From the NCBI GenBank assembly GCA_022225965.2, contig JAKJXP020000029.1, positions 310,001 through 374,000 on the forward strand: a DNA stretch of 64,000 bases, in the 5' to 3' direction. Under the pieces are notes generated by a model. That model saw only the letters and a program-made list of their open reading frames with translations. It had not been told where the DNA came from and searched no databases. The position numbers were made by a program, and so were the translations under genes. The stretch is from Diatrype stigma (lineage: Eukaryota > Ascomycota > Sordariomycetes > Xylariales > Diatrypaceae). Shown in pieces: positions 13,690 through 23,780 of the stretch. Within the stretch, counting starts at the first letter, position 1, and each line of letters begins with the position of its first letter.

Positions 13690-14642
13690 CTGCAACGATG
13701 AGAGTATCCATATTCAATGATAGATAGGTTCAAGCCCTGTTGCGATATGGCATGTTCTCGCCCCTAGGCGGTGTCTAGTGTGCATTGTATTGTGAACCGG
13801 TTGGACCTGGGCGTAATAGTCACAGTGTGACGAAGACGTTATCGGGCTCATGGTGTAGTGCACTGAACGAATGTTATCATCATCATGAGCGTTTTCAAAA
13901 AGCTTGCCATCATTTGACGAATTTGCAAAGTTAAGGGGTTGGCTTCGTGCCCAATCCAAGCTACCTAAATTGTATTTTTGAGCGGCAATAGCCTCATTAC
14001 CTGTACTTGCAGTTGCGATCTAATGCTTCGTATATAAGTATTGCTCTGTCGGCAAAGTGAATATGGTTTTGGGCGCTAATGTTGGACCAAGACAGCACCG
14101 CAAAGCATTTGCCTTCCCAATATTCGAAATGATATATTTGACTATCTGGTGAGTTTAGCATTATGGACTGGTCTAAACCTTTTCGTTTTACCTGACACCC
14201 TCTATCTAGTTGCCCTCGAAAAGTCAAAAATATACAAAGGTCTCTCTTGGTCCATTTAGACCTCCACGCTCGATTTGGTGACTTCTTTCCCTATTTCCCT
14301 GGGTCTCGACTCCGACTGCCTTGTTCCTATTGTTATCAAGAAATAGAGTTCAACAATAGTAACAATGGCCCTTGTTGCAGCAATAGCCACTTACAACTTC
14401 TCACAAAGCTCTTGATCTATGAATGTTTCTTTGGAAGCCACGGAGTTCCACAAGAGCATTGTTCTTGGAATTAGATATAGTTCACGTATCATCTTCACTC
14501 AATAACCAACGATGTCTGGGCCCATTGTACCTAACTATCAATTGCTTCCTGTTCCTCAATATCCGCCCCTGCCGTTTATCTTTCCCTATCTTGTACTTTG
14601 AAACCTACTCTCTAACTGGCATCTTCGCTAACCGACAACACG
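13690..14642. other. intergenic, no gene seen
   Basis: 3' side of APC1 and 5' side of the next gene. Slightly AT-rich. Pyrimidine-rich stretches and CAACACG just before the ATG at 14643 look like leader sequence. No RNA gene or protein domain recognised. Confidence 0.6.
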
Positions 14643-16085
14643 ATGAAGATCCATTCCTCGGCAGTTCACCGGCTGGCGCAGGCCGAGGCCACGATCAAGA
14701 GGCAAGCCGACCATATTCACGAGATCGAGACTGCTATGGTCAAGTTGAAGGCAAAGCTGGCCATCTACGGAGCCAAGCTGGATGATACTACCACCACTGG
14801 TCGGAGTCTAACCAGCAGCATCAGGCGGCGTTCCTCCCATGATGCTTCGGTCGCGGCAGACAGTACCGCCGCCACTGCCCCAGAACTCCCGTCATACCTA
14901 CAGCCGACGGCCTCGTTTCGAGCCAAAACTCGGCTGGCGGATGTTCCAGAATCAACTAAGGAAGACTACTGTTGTCACGCTCGGTTGACAGTGGATGGCC
15001 ACCAGTACATTTACGTCGATGGCGCTTTGGTAAGCGATGGAACGTCGGAATTGGGTGGTGACAAATGGTCATTACCTCCAAGCTTCGCAAGAGACACCAA
15101 TGCGTCCATTTCTCGAAACAGAGAAAAGAAGTTTGTTGTGCGCAAGAGCAGTTCCTGGGAATCGGGAATAGACGAATCGTACCCGAGTGATACAGAATAC
15201 ACCGATTTGAATGTCTCCGGCAAAGTTAAGGGTTGGGATTACGCCCCTGCGGCTTGGATAGGGAGGGAATCTAACAGCTCGTCCCCCTCCCTATGCAGTA
15301 CAGCTACAACTACAACGACCACGACCACCACGACCACAACCGAGCCAGATCTAGATGTAGAAGGAATACCAAACCCAGTGGACCTCCTAGGATCTCAAAC
15401 CCGCCTCTCTGAAAAAATCCGGAGAGACGTGTTCTGCGAAGACGACCCACCAGTCCACCCCGCCACGTTCGTTTACCTCCCAAGCAAATATGCCTTCCGC
15501 CAGCTCCGGCGCGCCCTCACGCTCGCACAAGAGAGCTTCCACAGCGCACTGCGGCAGGACTGGCCCGAAGTGCAGCGCGACTTCTTCCCGGGGGGGCCGC
15601 ACGAGGTACGCTTCGGCCGCACCGACATGGAGCACTGCGCGGACAACCTCGCCTTCCGGATGTCCAAGGCGCCCGAGCGACTACGGGGCCGGAGCAGCAG
15701 CGGAATCCTCCACGTCGTCACGGACATGGCCTACCTGCGCAACGACGTCTGCCACTACAGCAGTGGCCATCTAACGCGGGCGCCCGACCTCGACCACGTG
15801 CTCCAGTACGCGCAGCGCCTCGCCGTCGAGCTGCTGGACGAAGGGCGCGCGCGCAAGATCCGCGCCCTCCGCGACGCGGTGTGGGGGCGCGCCGTCGCCG
15901 AGCTGCGCGACATCGAGGAGAAGGAAGCCCTCGTCGTGCTGCCTGGGTGTCGTTTGGGCTGGAAGGTCCACCAGCAGCAGTTGTTCCGCCACATAGTGTC
16001 GTCGGAGTATCTTTGCCTACCAGATTTTCTGTTAAGGGCGGCCGAGGAGTGGCGGAAGGAGGGGTCGAAGATTCGGTTGGGCTAA
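14643..16085 (+). CDS. uncharacterised 480-residue fungal protein, N-terminal coiled coil
   Basis: A single open frame. Residues 5-48 form a short predicted coiled coil with heptad-like A/I/L spacing (VHRLAQAEATIKRQADHIHE). Residues 50-240 are Ser/Thr-rich with a threonine run near 217-229 and look disordered. From about residue 255 a folded, helix-rich, charged domain follows (RQLRRALTLAQESFHSALRQ; MEHCADNLAFRMSKAPERLRG; TDMAYLRNDVCHYSSG; LQYAQRLAVELLDEGRARKI). GC at third positions rises sharply in this second half compared with the first, which supports real coding and a distinct domain. I do not recognise the family. There is no signal peptide or membrane segment. The layout (coiled-coil head, disordered linker, C-terminal helical domain) suggests an adaptor, but that is a guess. 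Confidence 0.75.
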   Translation: MKIHSSAVHRLAQAEATIKRQADHIHEIETAMVKLKAKLAIYGAKLDDTTTTGRSLTSSIRRRSSHDASVAADSTAATAPELPSYLQPTASFRAKTRLADVPESTKEDYCCHARLTVDGHQYIYVDGALVSDGTSELGGDKWSLPPSFARDTNASISRNREKKFVVRKSSSWESGIDESYPSDTEYTDLNVSGKVKGWDYAPAAWIGRESNSSSPSLCSTATTTTTTTTTTTTEPDLDVEGIPNPVDLLGSQTRLSEKIRRDVFCEDDPPVHPATFVYLPSKYAFRQLRRALTLAQESFHSALRQDWPEVQRDFFPGGPHEVRFGRTDMEHCADNLAFRMSKAPERLRGRSSSGILHVVTDMAYLRNDVCHYSSGHLTRAPDLDHVLQYAQRLAVELLDEGRARKIRALRDAVWGRAVAELRDIEEKEALVVLPGCRLGWKVHQQQLFRHIVSSEYLCLPDFLLRAAEEWRKEGSKIRLG

Positions 16086-17002
16086 ATCGGCAATGCAACT
16101 CATGATATGGATGAACGGTCGGTTGGATGGTTGATATATTGGCGGCAGCGTGCGTGGCTCGTAAGTATATACCTCAGTAGGTTTCCGGGTTTTTTTTTTT
16201 TTTTTTTTTTTTTTTTGGTTTTTTTTTGTTTTGTTTATACATTTCTCAGAGGTCGCTGCAGAAACACTTCTTGCTTCTACAGGCTTTATATATGCAGTAT
16301 GAAGGTATGAGAGTCTTGACACAATACCATCCTTTCCTATAACTCAAGAACACCCTATTCAACGTTACTTCACCATTGACCTTGCTATATCTGAAACCTC
16401 GGGTTTACTTGCTTGCTACCTGCTTAGGTGGGACACTTGAATCCACCAGACTTTATAGATCATTGACGAAAGAAAATTGACTACGCGTGTAGAGTTAGCG
16501 GCAAGTTTGGGTATATAGGATGGTAACATCCTCAAGGTCCTAGGCAATTGGGAATCCGCTGCAATCCATGAGGGGTAGAAAAAAAGGGGTCAGGGGCTGA
16601 AAAGTGGGACTGCTTTTTAGGGGGCATTCTCACTTTGCAGATCTGAAATCTGGAAATCCCGGGGTAACGCTTACAACGCTGATGCCCTGAACTGGTTATA
16701 CAACACTAGAAAACTTCCATGATAAGGTTGAACACATGGTTCTACCAGGCCTTCTTCCATTATCTACTGCTTCAGTTTCAACACTCTCTATGTCGCAAAC
16801 CGCTAAGCTCTTCAAACATTTTCCGACAACTTCAGCCCCGGCTTGGCTCTGAAGCACCGTGATTTCACTGCGTAGGAAACATCCTAGGATTCGCCAACTG
16901 ATATCAAGCTTGAGATTATCAAGGGACCTAAACGACCGAGATTTCGGCGTAAGAAAGCACCCATGTGCCATGCATTACTATGGAGGTCTACCGCGGTAGT
17001 CT
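16086..17002. other. intergenic with a 27-T homopolymer
   Basis: Between two convergent genes. Contains an uninterrupted T run at about 16190-16216 followed by more T-rich sequence. A 91-codon ATG frame on the minus strand (16696-16971) has no recognisable feature. Confidence 0.6.
16190..16216. repeat. poly-T homopolymer tract (about 27 nt)
   Basis: An unbroken T run on the plus strand, followed by GG and further T-rich sequence, about 100 nt after the stop of the upstream gene. Length may be affected by sequencing slippage. It could also be a retroposed poly-A tail remnant, but no element is visible beside it. Confidence 0.85.
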
Positions 17003-18622
17003 TCACAACCGGTACACGGAATCCTCTCTCAAAAACACAATGACTCCCTCACTTCCCCGAACTTTAACGATGTTGTCTGTCGAGAGCTGTTCAATCTCAA
17101 CATATCCGGTCGAGTCCCCATTCTTGAAGGATTGGCCTGCCCAAGTAACTTTATTGGAGTCCGTCTCGTCGATTGATGGCGCCGTCAGTCGCTTCATGTT
17201 AACGCGAGGCGATGAAAGCTTGGTCTCCTCAATGTACGAGGAAATGTCTACGTTGATAGAAAAGTCGGTCGTCGAATTCAAATAGTACGGTTCCAGATTC
17301 AAAAGAACAAGTTTCGTGGGTTCGTCACCCTGGTACATCACGTACCCCGAGAAGCGATCCGGATCCAAACCTGCGGGCGCTTCCAGAGGCAAGATGCGCG
17401 TCTTGGGCTGAGAAAACACCTCGGTCAGGAACAGCAGGCCGGCGTAGGACGGGTTCGCTCGAGCCTCTCCGTGCTTATCGCTGTCTCGGGGGTAGACGAA
17501 GCTGTAGGTCGAGAACCCGGGTGTGTTGGTCTGCTTGTCGCTCTGCAGCACGAGCGTCGCGCCCTGGTGCTGGAATACCGCCGTCGCGTTCAGCACCGCG
17601 TAGGCCAGCTGGGTGTCGATCATCCACAACGCCTGCGTAAACGTATCCGAGACTCCGGGCTTGCCCGAGCACGCGATGGAGTTGAACTCGCCCATGACCC
17701 ACGGCTTCCCGTCTCCGGCAGCCGCCCGGGCCGAGGGCGCGACTTCTTCTTCGGCGAAGCTGATAATCTGCGTGTGGTTCAACAAGTTCTCTACGGTGGC
17801 CTTAGCTGCGTCCGATGGATTGCAGGTGTTGTAGACGTAGGAATGGATGGAGAACTGGCCGACTTGCTGCTCGGAGTCTATCCCTTTCTCAATGAGGTCC
17901 ACCGGCCGCACCTTCAGAGGAGTGTTGTCCGTTGTAGCGGATGACGCCCACCATCGCAAGGTTTCCTGCGACCCTCTAGATACAACAGAAACCTCCGCAA
18001 CTGCTTGGTCAATGCTTGCGGTCCAGTTCTTCCACTGGTCGACGTATGCCTGCGTCGAATTTTTCCACCGGTCATTCGGATAGTTGTTAGGCTCGTTCCC
18101 AAGCTCGAGGAATTGGATCCTCCCGGCTTGATACTTCACGGATGCGGTGGCGAGGTCTGCAGCGATCTGAAGGCTGTTGTTTCCGAAATTAAGCGTGGAG
18201 ATGAAGGAGACTTCTTCGGGGAGCGTAGCCCAGCTCTCGAAGTACGCAGGTCCGACCGTGGAGCGATACACTTCGCCGTTGGGGCCCATGGTCCGCTCTA
18301 GGTCGCCTCCAGCAGGATCAAAGATCAGGCTGTCCATGGTAATACCACCGGGTCGGAGAATGGGGCGGCCCCCTCGCTCGGTGATGTGGGAAAGCAGTTT
18401 GAAGAAGAGCTCATTTGGCTCGCTAGCGGTGCCGACAAACTCGACGAAGAATGCAGTCTCGATGGAAAAGGATGAGAAGGACGGGGAGTGCTCGATTGAG
18501 GCACCAGCAAGGGACGTCGGTACATCGAGTTTCACACTCGTTCCTCTAGCTTCGTGATCATGATGAGGGAGGGCGATGGAAGCCACTGCACTCGACAGCA
18601 GTAGGACGAGAAGGCCCGCCAT
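17003..18622 (-). CDS. secreted glycoside hydrolase family 79 enzyme (beta-glucuronidase-like)
   Basis: One exon of 539 residues. The start is the ATG at 18622, because it gives a clean signal peptide (MAGLLVLLLSSAVASIALP); the longer frame to 18676 starts with GTG. A (beta/alpha)8 barrel of clan GH-A follows: LRPGGITMDSLIF, then LELGNEPNNYP with the acid/base Glu at about residue 177, and PWVMGEFNSIACSG with the nucleophile Glu at about 312. The C-terminal part (YAGLLFLTEVF...VMYQGDEPTKLVLLNLEPYY...VIVFLRED) is the beta-sandwich typical of GH79. Family knowledge: fungal GH79 enzymes remove glucuronic or 4-O-methyl-glucuronic acid from arabinogalactan and related glycans. A TATA-like stretch (TATATTATAG on the coding strand) lies roughly 120 nt upstream of the ATG. 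Several N-glycosylation sites (NNS, NST, NWT, NHT) fit secretion. Confidence 0.9.
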   Translation of the reverse strand: MAGLLVLLLSSAVASIALPHHDHEARGTSVKLDVPTSLAGASIEHSPSFSSFSIETAFFVEFVGTASEPNELFFKLLSHITERGGRPILRPGGITMDSLIFDPAGGDLERTMGPNGEVYRSTVGPAYFESWATLPEEVSFISTLNFGNNSLQIAADLATASVKYQAGRIQFLELGNEPNNYPNDRWKNSTQAYVDQWKNWTASIDQAVAEVSVVSRGSQETLRWWASSATTDNTPLKVRPVDLIEKGIDSEQQVGQFSIHSYVYNTCNPSDAAKATVENLLNHTQIISFAEEEVAPSARAAAGDGKPWVMGEFNSIACSGKPGVSDTFTQALWMIDTQLAYAVLNATAVFQHQGATLVLQSDKQTNTPGFSTYSFVYPRDSDKHGEARANPSYAGLLFLTEVFSQPKTRILPLEAPAGLDPDRFSGYVMYQGDEPTKLVLLNLEPYYLNSTTDFSINVDISSYIEETKLSSPRVNMKRLTAPSIDETDSNKVTWAGQSFKNGDSTGYVEIEQLSTDNIVKVRGSEGVIVFLREDSVYRL

Positions 18623-19464
18623 GTTGATGTTGGCAGTTAACTTACCGATAATAGCAGTAGAATTCCGTATTGGCACATTCGTTGATTCAACCCCCCCTCA
18701 AGCGACTCAAGGGTGTACTCTTAGAGCAGAAGCACGCATCACCTATAATATAGTCTAATCGAGTAAACAACTTATACAAACAGCTACTGTTATAAGACCA
18801 TACCGTCTATATTGACGCGCCGCCATAATACACCCGTATTATCATTACCCCACATCCTCTACCACATCGATCACTCTTAATTTGAACAAGCTCTGTGAAT
18901 CTAGATATGGGGGCAGGGGGCATATGAACTCCACTGTTCTCCAACTCTCGCCTACGTATGTTCCGATGTAAAACCAGGTATCTCCAAGACTTATCAAGGC
19001 AAGAGTAATAAGGATTAACCCGCCCGCGATGCAGGGCGGGGATGTAACTCGTGATGCCTTCTCAGCATTCAAGAAAGTCGATGATTCGTGCGGCTCAGCT
19101 AGCCGAGGGGGTGCATATGCAAAGATACCGGAAGCCTCCGTGGTACGGTGGTTAGAGCCGCAACGCGGATGGCTGATGCGGAGAATTTCTCGATCGGCAA
19201 TTGCGGATTGCGAAATGCCGTCAGTTCCAATTCGATTGGCCCGCCTATAGGCTATGGTGCCAGTCGGGGTGGTAGGGTGATATCATGGGCATATGGCTAC
19301 AGAGTGGGATGCATCCACTAACTATGGTCTAGCTATAACACAGTTAATAAGCATACATTCCATGAAAGTGCTGGAATTTGAATATATGCTATTTGTGGTC
19401 ATTGTTACTTCTGGTGTAACTTGGGATGAATATATAATAGCTTGCCAGCAGTATTGAGTACTAA
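18623..19464. other. intergenic, promoter side of the GH79 gene
   Basis: Upstream region of GH79 with a TATA-like element near 18745. Around 19015-19040 there is a small CCGCCC...GGGCGG inverted repeat. A stretch near 19138-19250 has weak tRNA-like wording (TGGTACGGTGGTTA, AATTCGATT) but does not fold into a cloverleaf. No gene called. Confidence 0.5.
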
Positions 19465-20604
19465 TCATCTACGGTCGTCGGGTAGATAATAATCCTCTAC
19501 AACACGTGTTTTCTTCTGCCTCTTATTTTCCTTCCGCCTCTTTTCCTTCTCTTTCTTTTCCTTCTCTCTCTTTTCCTTCTCTTTCTTTTCCTTCTCTTTC
19601 TTTTCCTTCTCTCTCTCTCCTTTTTCAACCCGTAGCTCATCCGTATTGTCTCGACCAATCTTTATAGGGTTGTCCATATCAGACTCATCCATGAGATCCA
19701 CGTACGGCTGCTCATGCCTCCAAGCTAACCCGGGTAGTATAGTCCACTCCGCGGTCCAGATGTTTCTCCTGATCCAAGCCTTCTTGACAATTTCATAGGC
19801 CTTGGAGTTGATATCGGTATTGAAGTCTTCCTCCTCTTCAAAACAAGCCTCATGTGGTCCTTGAAAAAGTGCCTGTTGGGTTTCAAGGATCCTTCGGCGT
19901 GCCTGGTCAACCTGATAAAGGAACATAGGCAGCGGCCGTGATGCTTCACGGTTGCGTTCCTGCTTTAGTCGCCTTTCCTCGTTTTTATGCTTGGCCTCTT
20001 CTTTCGTAGTCCCCCGTGTTGCCTTCGACATGGTCTTTTGAGGTTTTCTTTTAATCATCGCATCTACCTCAGAATCGCTCAACTCGGCACTGGAAAGTGG
20101 AATTTCATGTTTCCATTCTGCGCCCTCTCAACCGCCCACAGCGAGCCCCACGTTCCATCTTTTCCTCCAGATACCCTGCTCAATCCACTGTTGTTTTACG
20201 TTCTTTTCTGCTTCTTTTTCAAGTCGAGGGTATCCGACTCTTCTTATGCCTTGTTCACCTGTCCAAGCTGTTTGGGGATCTGACATCCATAGGTGGACTT
20301 TCTCATCCTCTACCAGGTCCAGAAACTGATATACTGGCATTGAACTACAATAATGTCTCCGCAGTTGGAATAGTCTATCTTTGTGTTCGCGCCTCTTGTT
20401 GCGTGTATCTCGTTGCTGTTCGTCGGGAGGAAGATCAGGTGTTTGGCTCCGAGTTGTGGTTCCGGAAAGAGGTCTTGGAGATGGAAGAGGTGAAGGCGTA
20501 CGATCAAACCGTTTCCTGGCCCTCTTAAGCTTCTGAGAGTCATTTGCTAGGCGAGACAACGAATTATCTAACTTTGCCAACCCATCTCTTACTGACTGTG
20601 CCAT
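19465..20604 (-). pseudogene. two-domain Lys-rich fungal protein interrupted by one in-frame TGA
   Basis: From the ATG at 20604 to the stop at 19465 the frame is continuous (380 codons) except for a TGA at 20128-20130 (codon 159). The two halves are related. The first holds SMPVYQFLDLVEDEK, then VKQQWIEQGIWRKRWN, and just after the stop EWKHEIP. The second holds PLPMFLYQVDQARRR, then VKKAWIRRNIWTAEWT and AWRHEQP. So the stop falls inside the first domain copy, shortly before its conserved W-[KR]-H-E-x-P end. Downstream of the TGA the first ATG is well inside (MIKRK). No GT-AG intron that keeps frame can remove the stop: the 62-nt candidate shifts frame and lacks a normal donor. The C-terminus is a KEKREKEK repeat. 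I do not know the family. Alternatives are a sequencing error, readthrough, or two separate genes. Confidence 0.55.
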
Positions 20605-21137
20605 GGTGCACTCTGTGATGACGTTATCTTTTATAGAGAGTTCTAGAGTTGAGGTTTATCAAAACTCAAGCTGAATAGAATTTTCAAGTGTCGACACAAT
20701 TTTAAAAGTCGATACATTATCACAAAATTCTTTGTGCCTTTTCTTTATCATTAATCAATATGACCACCTCTTTGTTCGAATACATACGACCTCTATCTAG
20801 AGCCAATGGCGTTAGACTTCTTCATGTAAACCTCTTTTCGGGTAGTTGTGACGCAATGATCAAGGCTGGACAAAGAGGGGCATGATTTATTGTACCGTAG
20901 AGTTGGATAACGGGAAGAGAAGTTTTCAAAAGGTCCATTATACCAGCAGAGCTGCATGCAAAGAATCCCAAATATTTACCATCGATGCGTAGGTACATTA
21001 CGAGGCATTCCCTGGTATAGCATGACCTATTGAAATCTTGGACATATACTATGCTCGTCTCGCTTTGCCCTGTTCTCCTGTGGTAACGACCATATCCTTA
21101 CCATTTGCACCATTTGAGATTCAACTTGATCCCCTAC
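20605..21137. other. intergenic, no gene seen
   Basis: AT-rich gap, upstream of the broken gene and downstream of GH43. Nothing recognisable on either strand. Confidence 0.6.
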
Positions 21138-22208
21138 TTAAGTCATAACAACCGGCCGTATACTCCCATCGTCCGCGAACTCGAAGCGATCGACGGCAAC
21201 GACCCTGTGATCGGCGACGGTATCGCCGATGATGCGGCGGTGGTAAACGACCCAGTAATCCCCCGCATCGTCGCGGATGATGGAGTGGTGACCGGGTCCA
21301 TCGGCCACGACGCCGTCCTTCTGTAGGATGACGCCGCGCCGCTCGAACGGCCCCGTAATCGCATCCGCCACCGCGTACGCCACCCGGTAGTCGGGCGTGC
21401 CGTAGCCGCCCTCGGACCACATGAGGTAGTACCGGCCGGCGTGCTTCAGCATGTAGGGGCCTTCTCCGTATCCCTCGTTCGGCGTGATATTCCTGGGCGT
21501 CGCGTCGGATTTGCCCGCGCTACTATCGCTATCCTTCCACGCGCCTAACGTCACCATATCATCCTCCAACGGCGCGATGTTCGCGGCGCTACCGCCCCAA
21601 ATAAGGTACGTCGACCCGTCGTCATCCTGAAATACCATTTGATCCATCGGATTCGCCCCGTTGACCCTAGCGCCGACAATCGGCCCATCGACCAGATCCG
21701 CGAACGGACCCCCTGGTGTATCCGCGACGGCGACACCGATCCCGCTCTGTGCCTCGGCTGCCTCTACCGGGTTGTTCGCCGTGTAGTACAAGTAGAACTT
21801 TCCTGCGCGCTCGACGACGCACGGCGCCCAGAACGAGTGCTTGGCCCACTGCGAGCCCGCGCTCGATGTGAACACGCCTGGGTGTGGCTCCCAGTTGCCC
21901 TGGGCCAGATCGGTACTGCTGAAAGCGTCGAAGGAGCCCTGGCTCGGGAATTCGGCTGAGACTGTAGCGTATATCCAGTATGTTGATCCGACCTTGATGC
22001 CGTCGGGGTCGGCGTACCAGCCGTCGGAAATGGGGTTCTTTTGGGCGGCAGCAGCAATAGAAATAGACGCAGCGGTTTGGCCTTGGACATGAACTCCTGG
22101 GTGACTGGAACCGCGACTGGGGCAGGGGAGGCTGGATGATGTGACCATGAGACAGGAAAATATAATGTAAGGCGTCAAGGCCTGCGTGAGGCGAGTAGCT
22201 GCTCTCAT
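21138..22208 (-). CDS. secreted glycoside hydrolase family 43 enzyme
   Basis: One exon of 356 residues. The ATG at 22208 is chosen because it opens a signal peptide (MRAATRLTQALTPYIIFSCL); the in-frame extension upstream looks like non-coding sequence. The five-bladed propeller begins at DGWYADPDG, whose first Asp (about residue 67) is the general base. NPMDQMVF (Asp about 189) gives the pKa modulator, and GYGEGPYM (Glu about 249) the general acid. SFWAPCVVERAGKFYLYYTA and RYYLMWSEGGYG are typical GH43 blade motifs. Family knowledge: arabinanases, arabinofuranosidases and xylosidases acting on plant hemicellulose or pectin; the exact substrate cannot be told. It has the same orientation as the GH79 gene 2.5 kb away, so joint use on plant polymers is plausible but not shown. 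Confidence 0.9.
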   Translation of the reverse strand: MRAATRLTQALTPYIIFSCLMVTSSSLPCPSRGSSHPGVHVQGQTAASISIAAAAQKNPISDGWYADPDGIKVGSTYWIYATVSAEFPSQGSFDAFSSTDLAQGNWEPHPGVFTSSAGSQWAKHSFWAPCVVERAGKFYLYYTANNPVEAAEAQSGIGVAVADTPGGPFADLVDGPIVGARVNGANPMDQMVFQDDDGSTYLIWGGSAANIAPLEDDMVTLGAWKDSDSSAGKSDATPRNITPNEGYGEGPYMLKHAGRYYLMWSEGGYGTPDYRVAYAVADAITGPFERRGVILQKDGVVADGPGHHSIIRDDAGDYWVVYHRRIIGDTVADHRVVAVDRFEFADDGSIRPVVMT

Positions 22209-23780
22209 GGCTGCTGCGGGTATTTTCGTATATCCACAACTGTAGTTTGAGACCCGGGAAGTTTCCTTACCCACACCAGCATCCAACTGATGGTCGATGA
22301 GGTGAAGAAAAGACCTGCACACACCCTTTTCCGTGGGGGAACCGCGGGTTATAAATACGCACGTTCCTACACCCGCCTTCCTCCCGATCTCCCTATACAC
22401 TGAATTTATGACGGACGCAGGTGGCAGTGCTGGTTTAGCTAGGCGTGAAGTAGCGAACCCTAATAACACAGCCAAGTAGTTATGCAAGCGGCTACTTAGC
22501 AATGGGAGCACAGCAGCGAAAGGAACGAACGAACCCGACCTCGTAAGAGATTATCGTAGTTACGGATTGCCGTATGATTCGATTATCAGCAGCGCCTCTT
22601 AATCTCATAGTTATCGTATAGACAAACAGCCACACGATCGGGTCAACCCGACCGAATAGACGGGGCATTTATATACCTTGAGGACCACACTGCTTATAGA
22701 CGCCTAGGTTTCCGCGCATTTTACTGCCACCTACCTTAACTGATGTAGTCATAGACTTCCATGTGGAAGCACGGGGGAAGGAGAAAGATGGATGGACTGC
22801 GGGGAAAAGAAGTTATCATTCGTTGCCTTGCAAGAGCCCAGCTTACACCAACCACTCCCTCCATCCATCCCTCCATAGTAGCAGAGAAAGATATAGTAGA
22901 CAAAGTAACTTGGTTGGCCCTCGGCAAGCCAGCCGTTCCCGAATAGGCAACTCACGAATATGCACGAATATGCGTAGTAGTTAGTCTCGTCCCGGAGTCA
23001 CATGCACTCCCCTGAGCGACCCCACACGTCGTAAAGTCGCTGGTCGATGAATGACGGATCTGCGGGGATGCCAAGTGTCTTGGAGTAATAATGGGAGGTT
23101 GTGTGTGTGCTATTCGGCATTGATGCAGTCTAACAGTGTACGATCAGGAGGCCGACCTTGCTCCTTGGATTTTCCGGGGTTGATGACGCCGGACACTGGA
23201 CTGCAAGGGGGCTGGGCCCGTAGATTAACTATAGGCAGGTAAGAAGGTAGCGTAAAAGACGGTAGCCTGCGACAAGATCCAAGAAACACAACTCTCCTTT
23301 TTTGTCCTTTCACATTCTCGTAAAGCATGCCAATGGAGGGGTTAGCTGGAGTTACCTCAAATTTATATCAGGTTCCGCGCCAACCATCACCCCTGAACCG
23401 GCAACCGTCAGCCGCAACCCTGGCCAGTCCAGCGCACGACTGACTGCAACCGAGTAAATACCACGTAGCAACTTAATCCCCCGCTGTCAGAAAATGAAGC
23501 ATGTGAAGTCACGAGATCGAGATGAAGGGTGAAACGAGCCTTTTGCAAAAAGCAATGCTACCATACATACATACAGATCTAGTCTACTAACTGCCCTTTG
23601 GCCCTGACCAGACCAGACCAGACCAGACCCCAAAACGCCGCTCTCATGCATGCCACCGATGAAAGAACCACCAAGATTTTTTGATTCGTTGCTCACCGTC
23701 GACTCGCAGGTCATAATGAATCACCATCGTCCCAAATGTCGGTTCGGGTGGATGGACGTACAATCCGTTCTCGCTAAATT
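22209..23780. other. 1.57-kb intergenic region, no gene seen
   Basis: Upstream of GH43 and downstream of the eIF3e gene. It contains a five-base CCAGA repeat at about 23606-23629 and CATACATACA near 23570. Small ORFs have no domain features. Confidence 0.6.
23606..23629. repeat. CCAGA short tandem repeat
   Basis: A five-base unit (CCAGA) repeated more than four times without interruption in the region downstream of eIF3e. Confidence 0.85.

Noticed and set aside
16696..16971. 91-codon ATG frame on the minus strand
   Set aside because: No domain, ordinary composition, in a gap between convergent genes; not supportable as a gene.
19138..19250. possible tRNA gene
   Set aside because: Box-like words are present but acceptor, anticodon and T arms do not pair.
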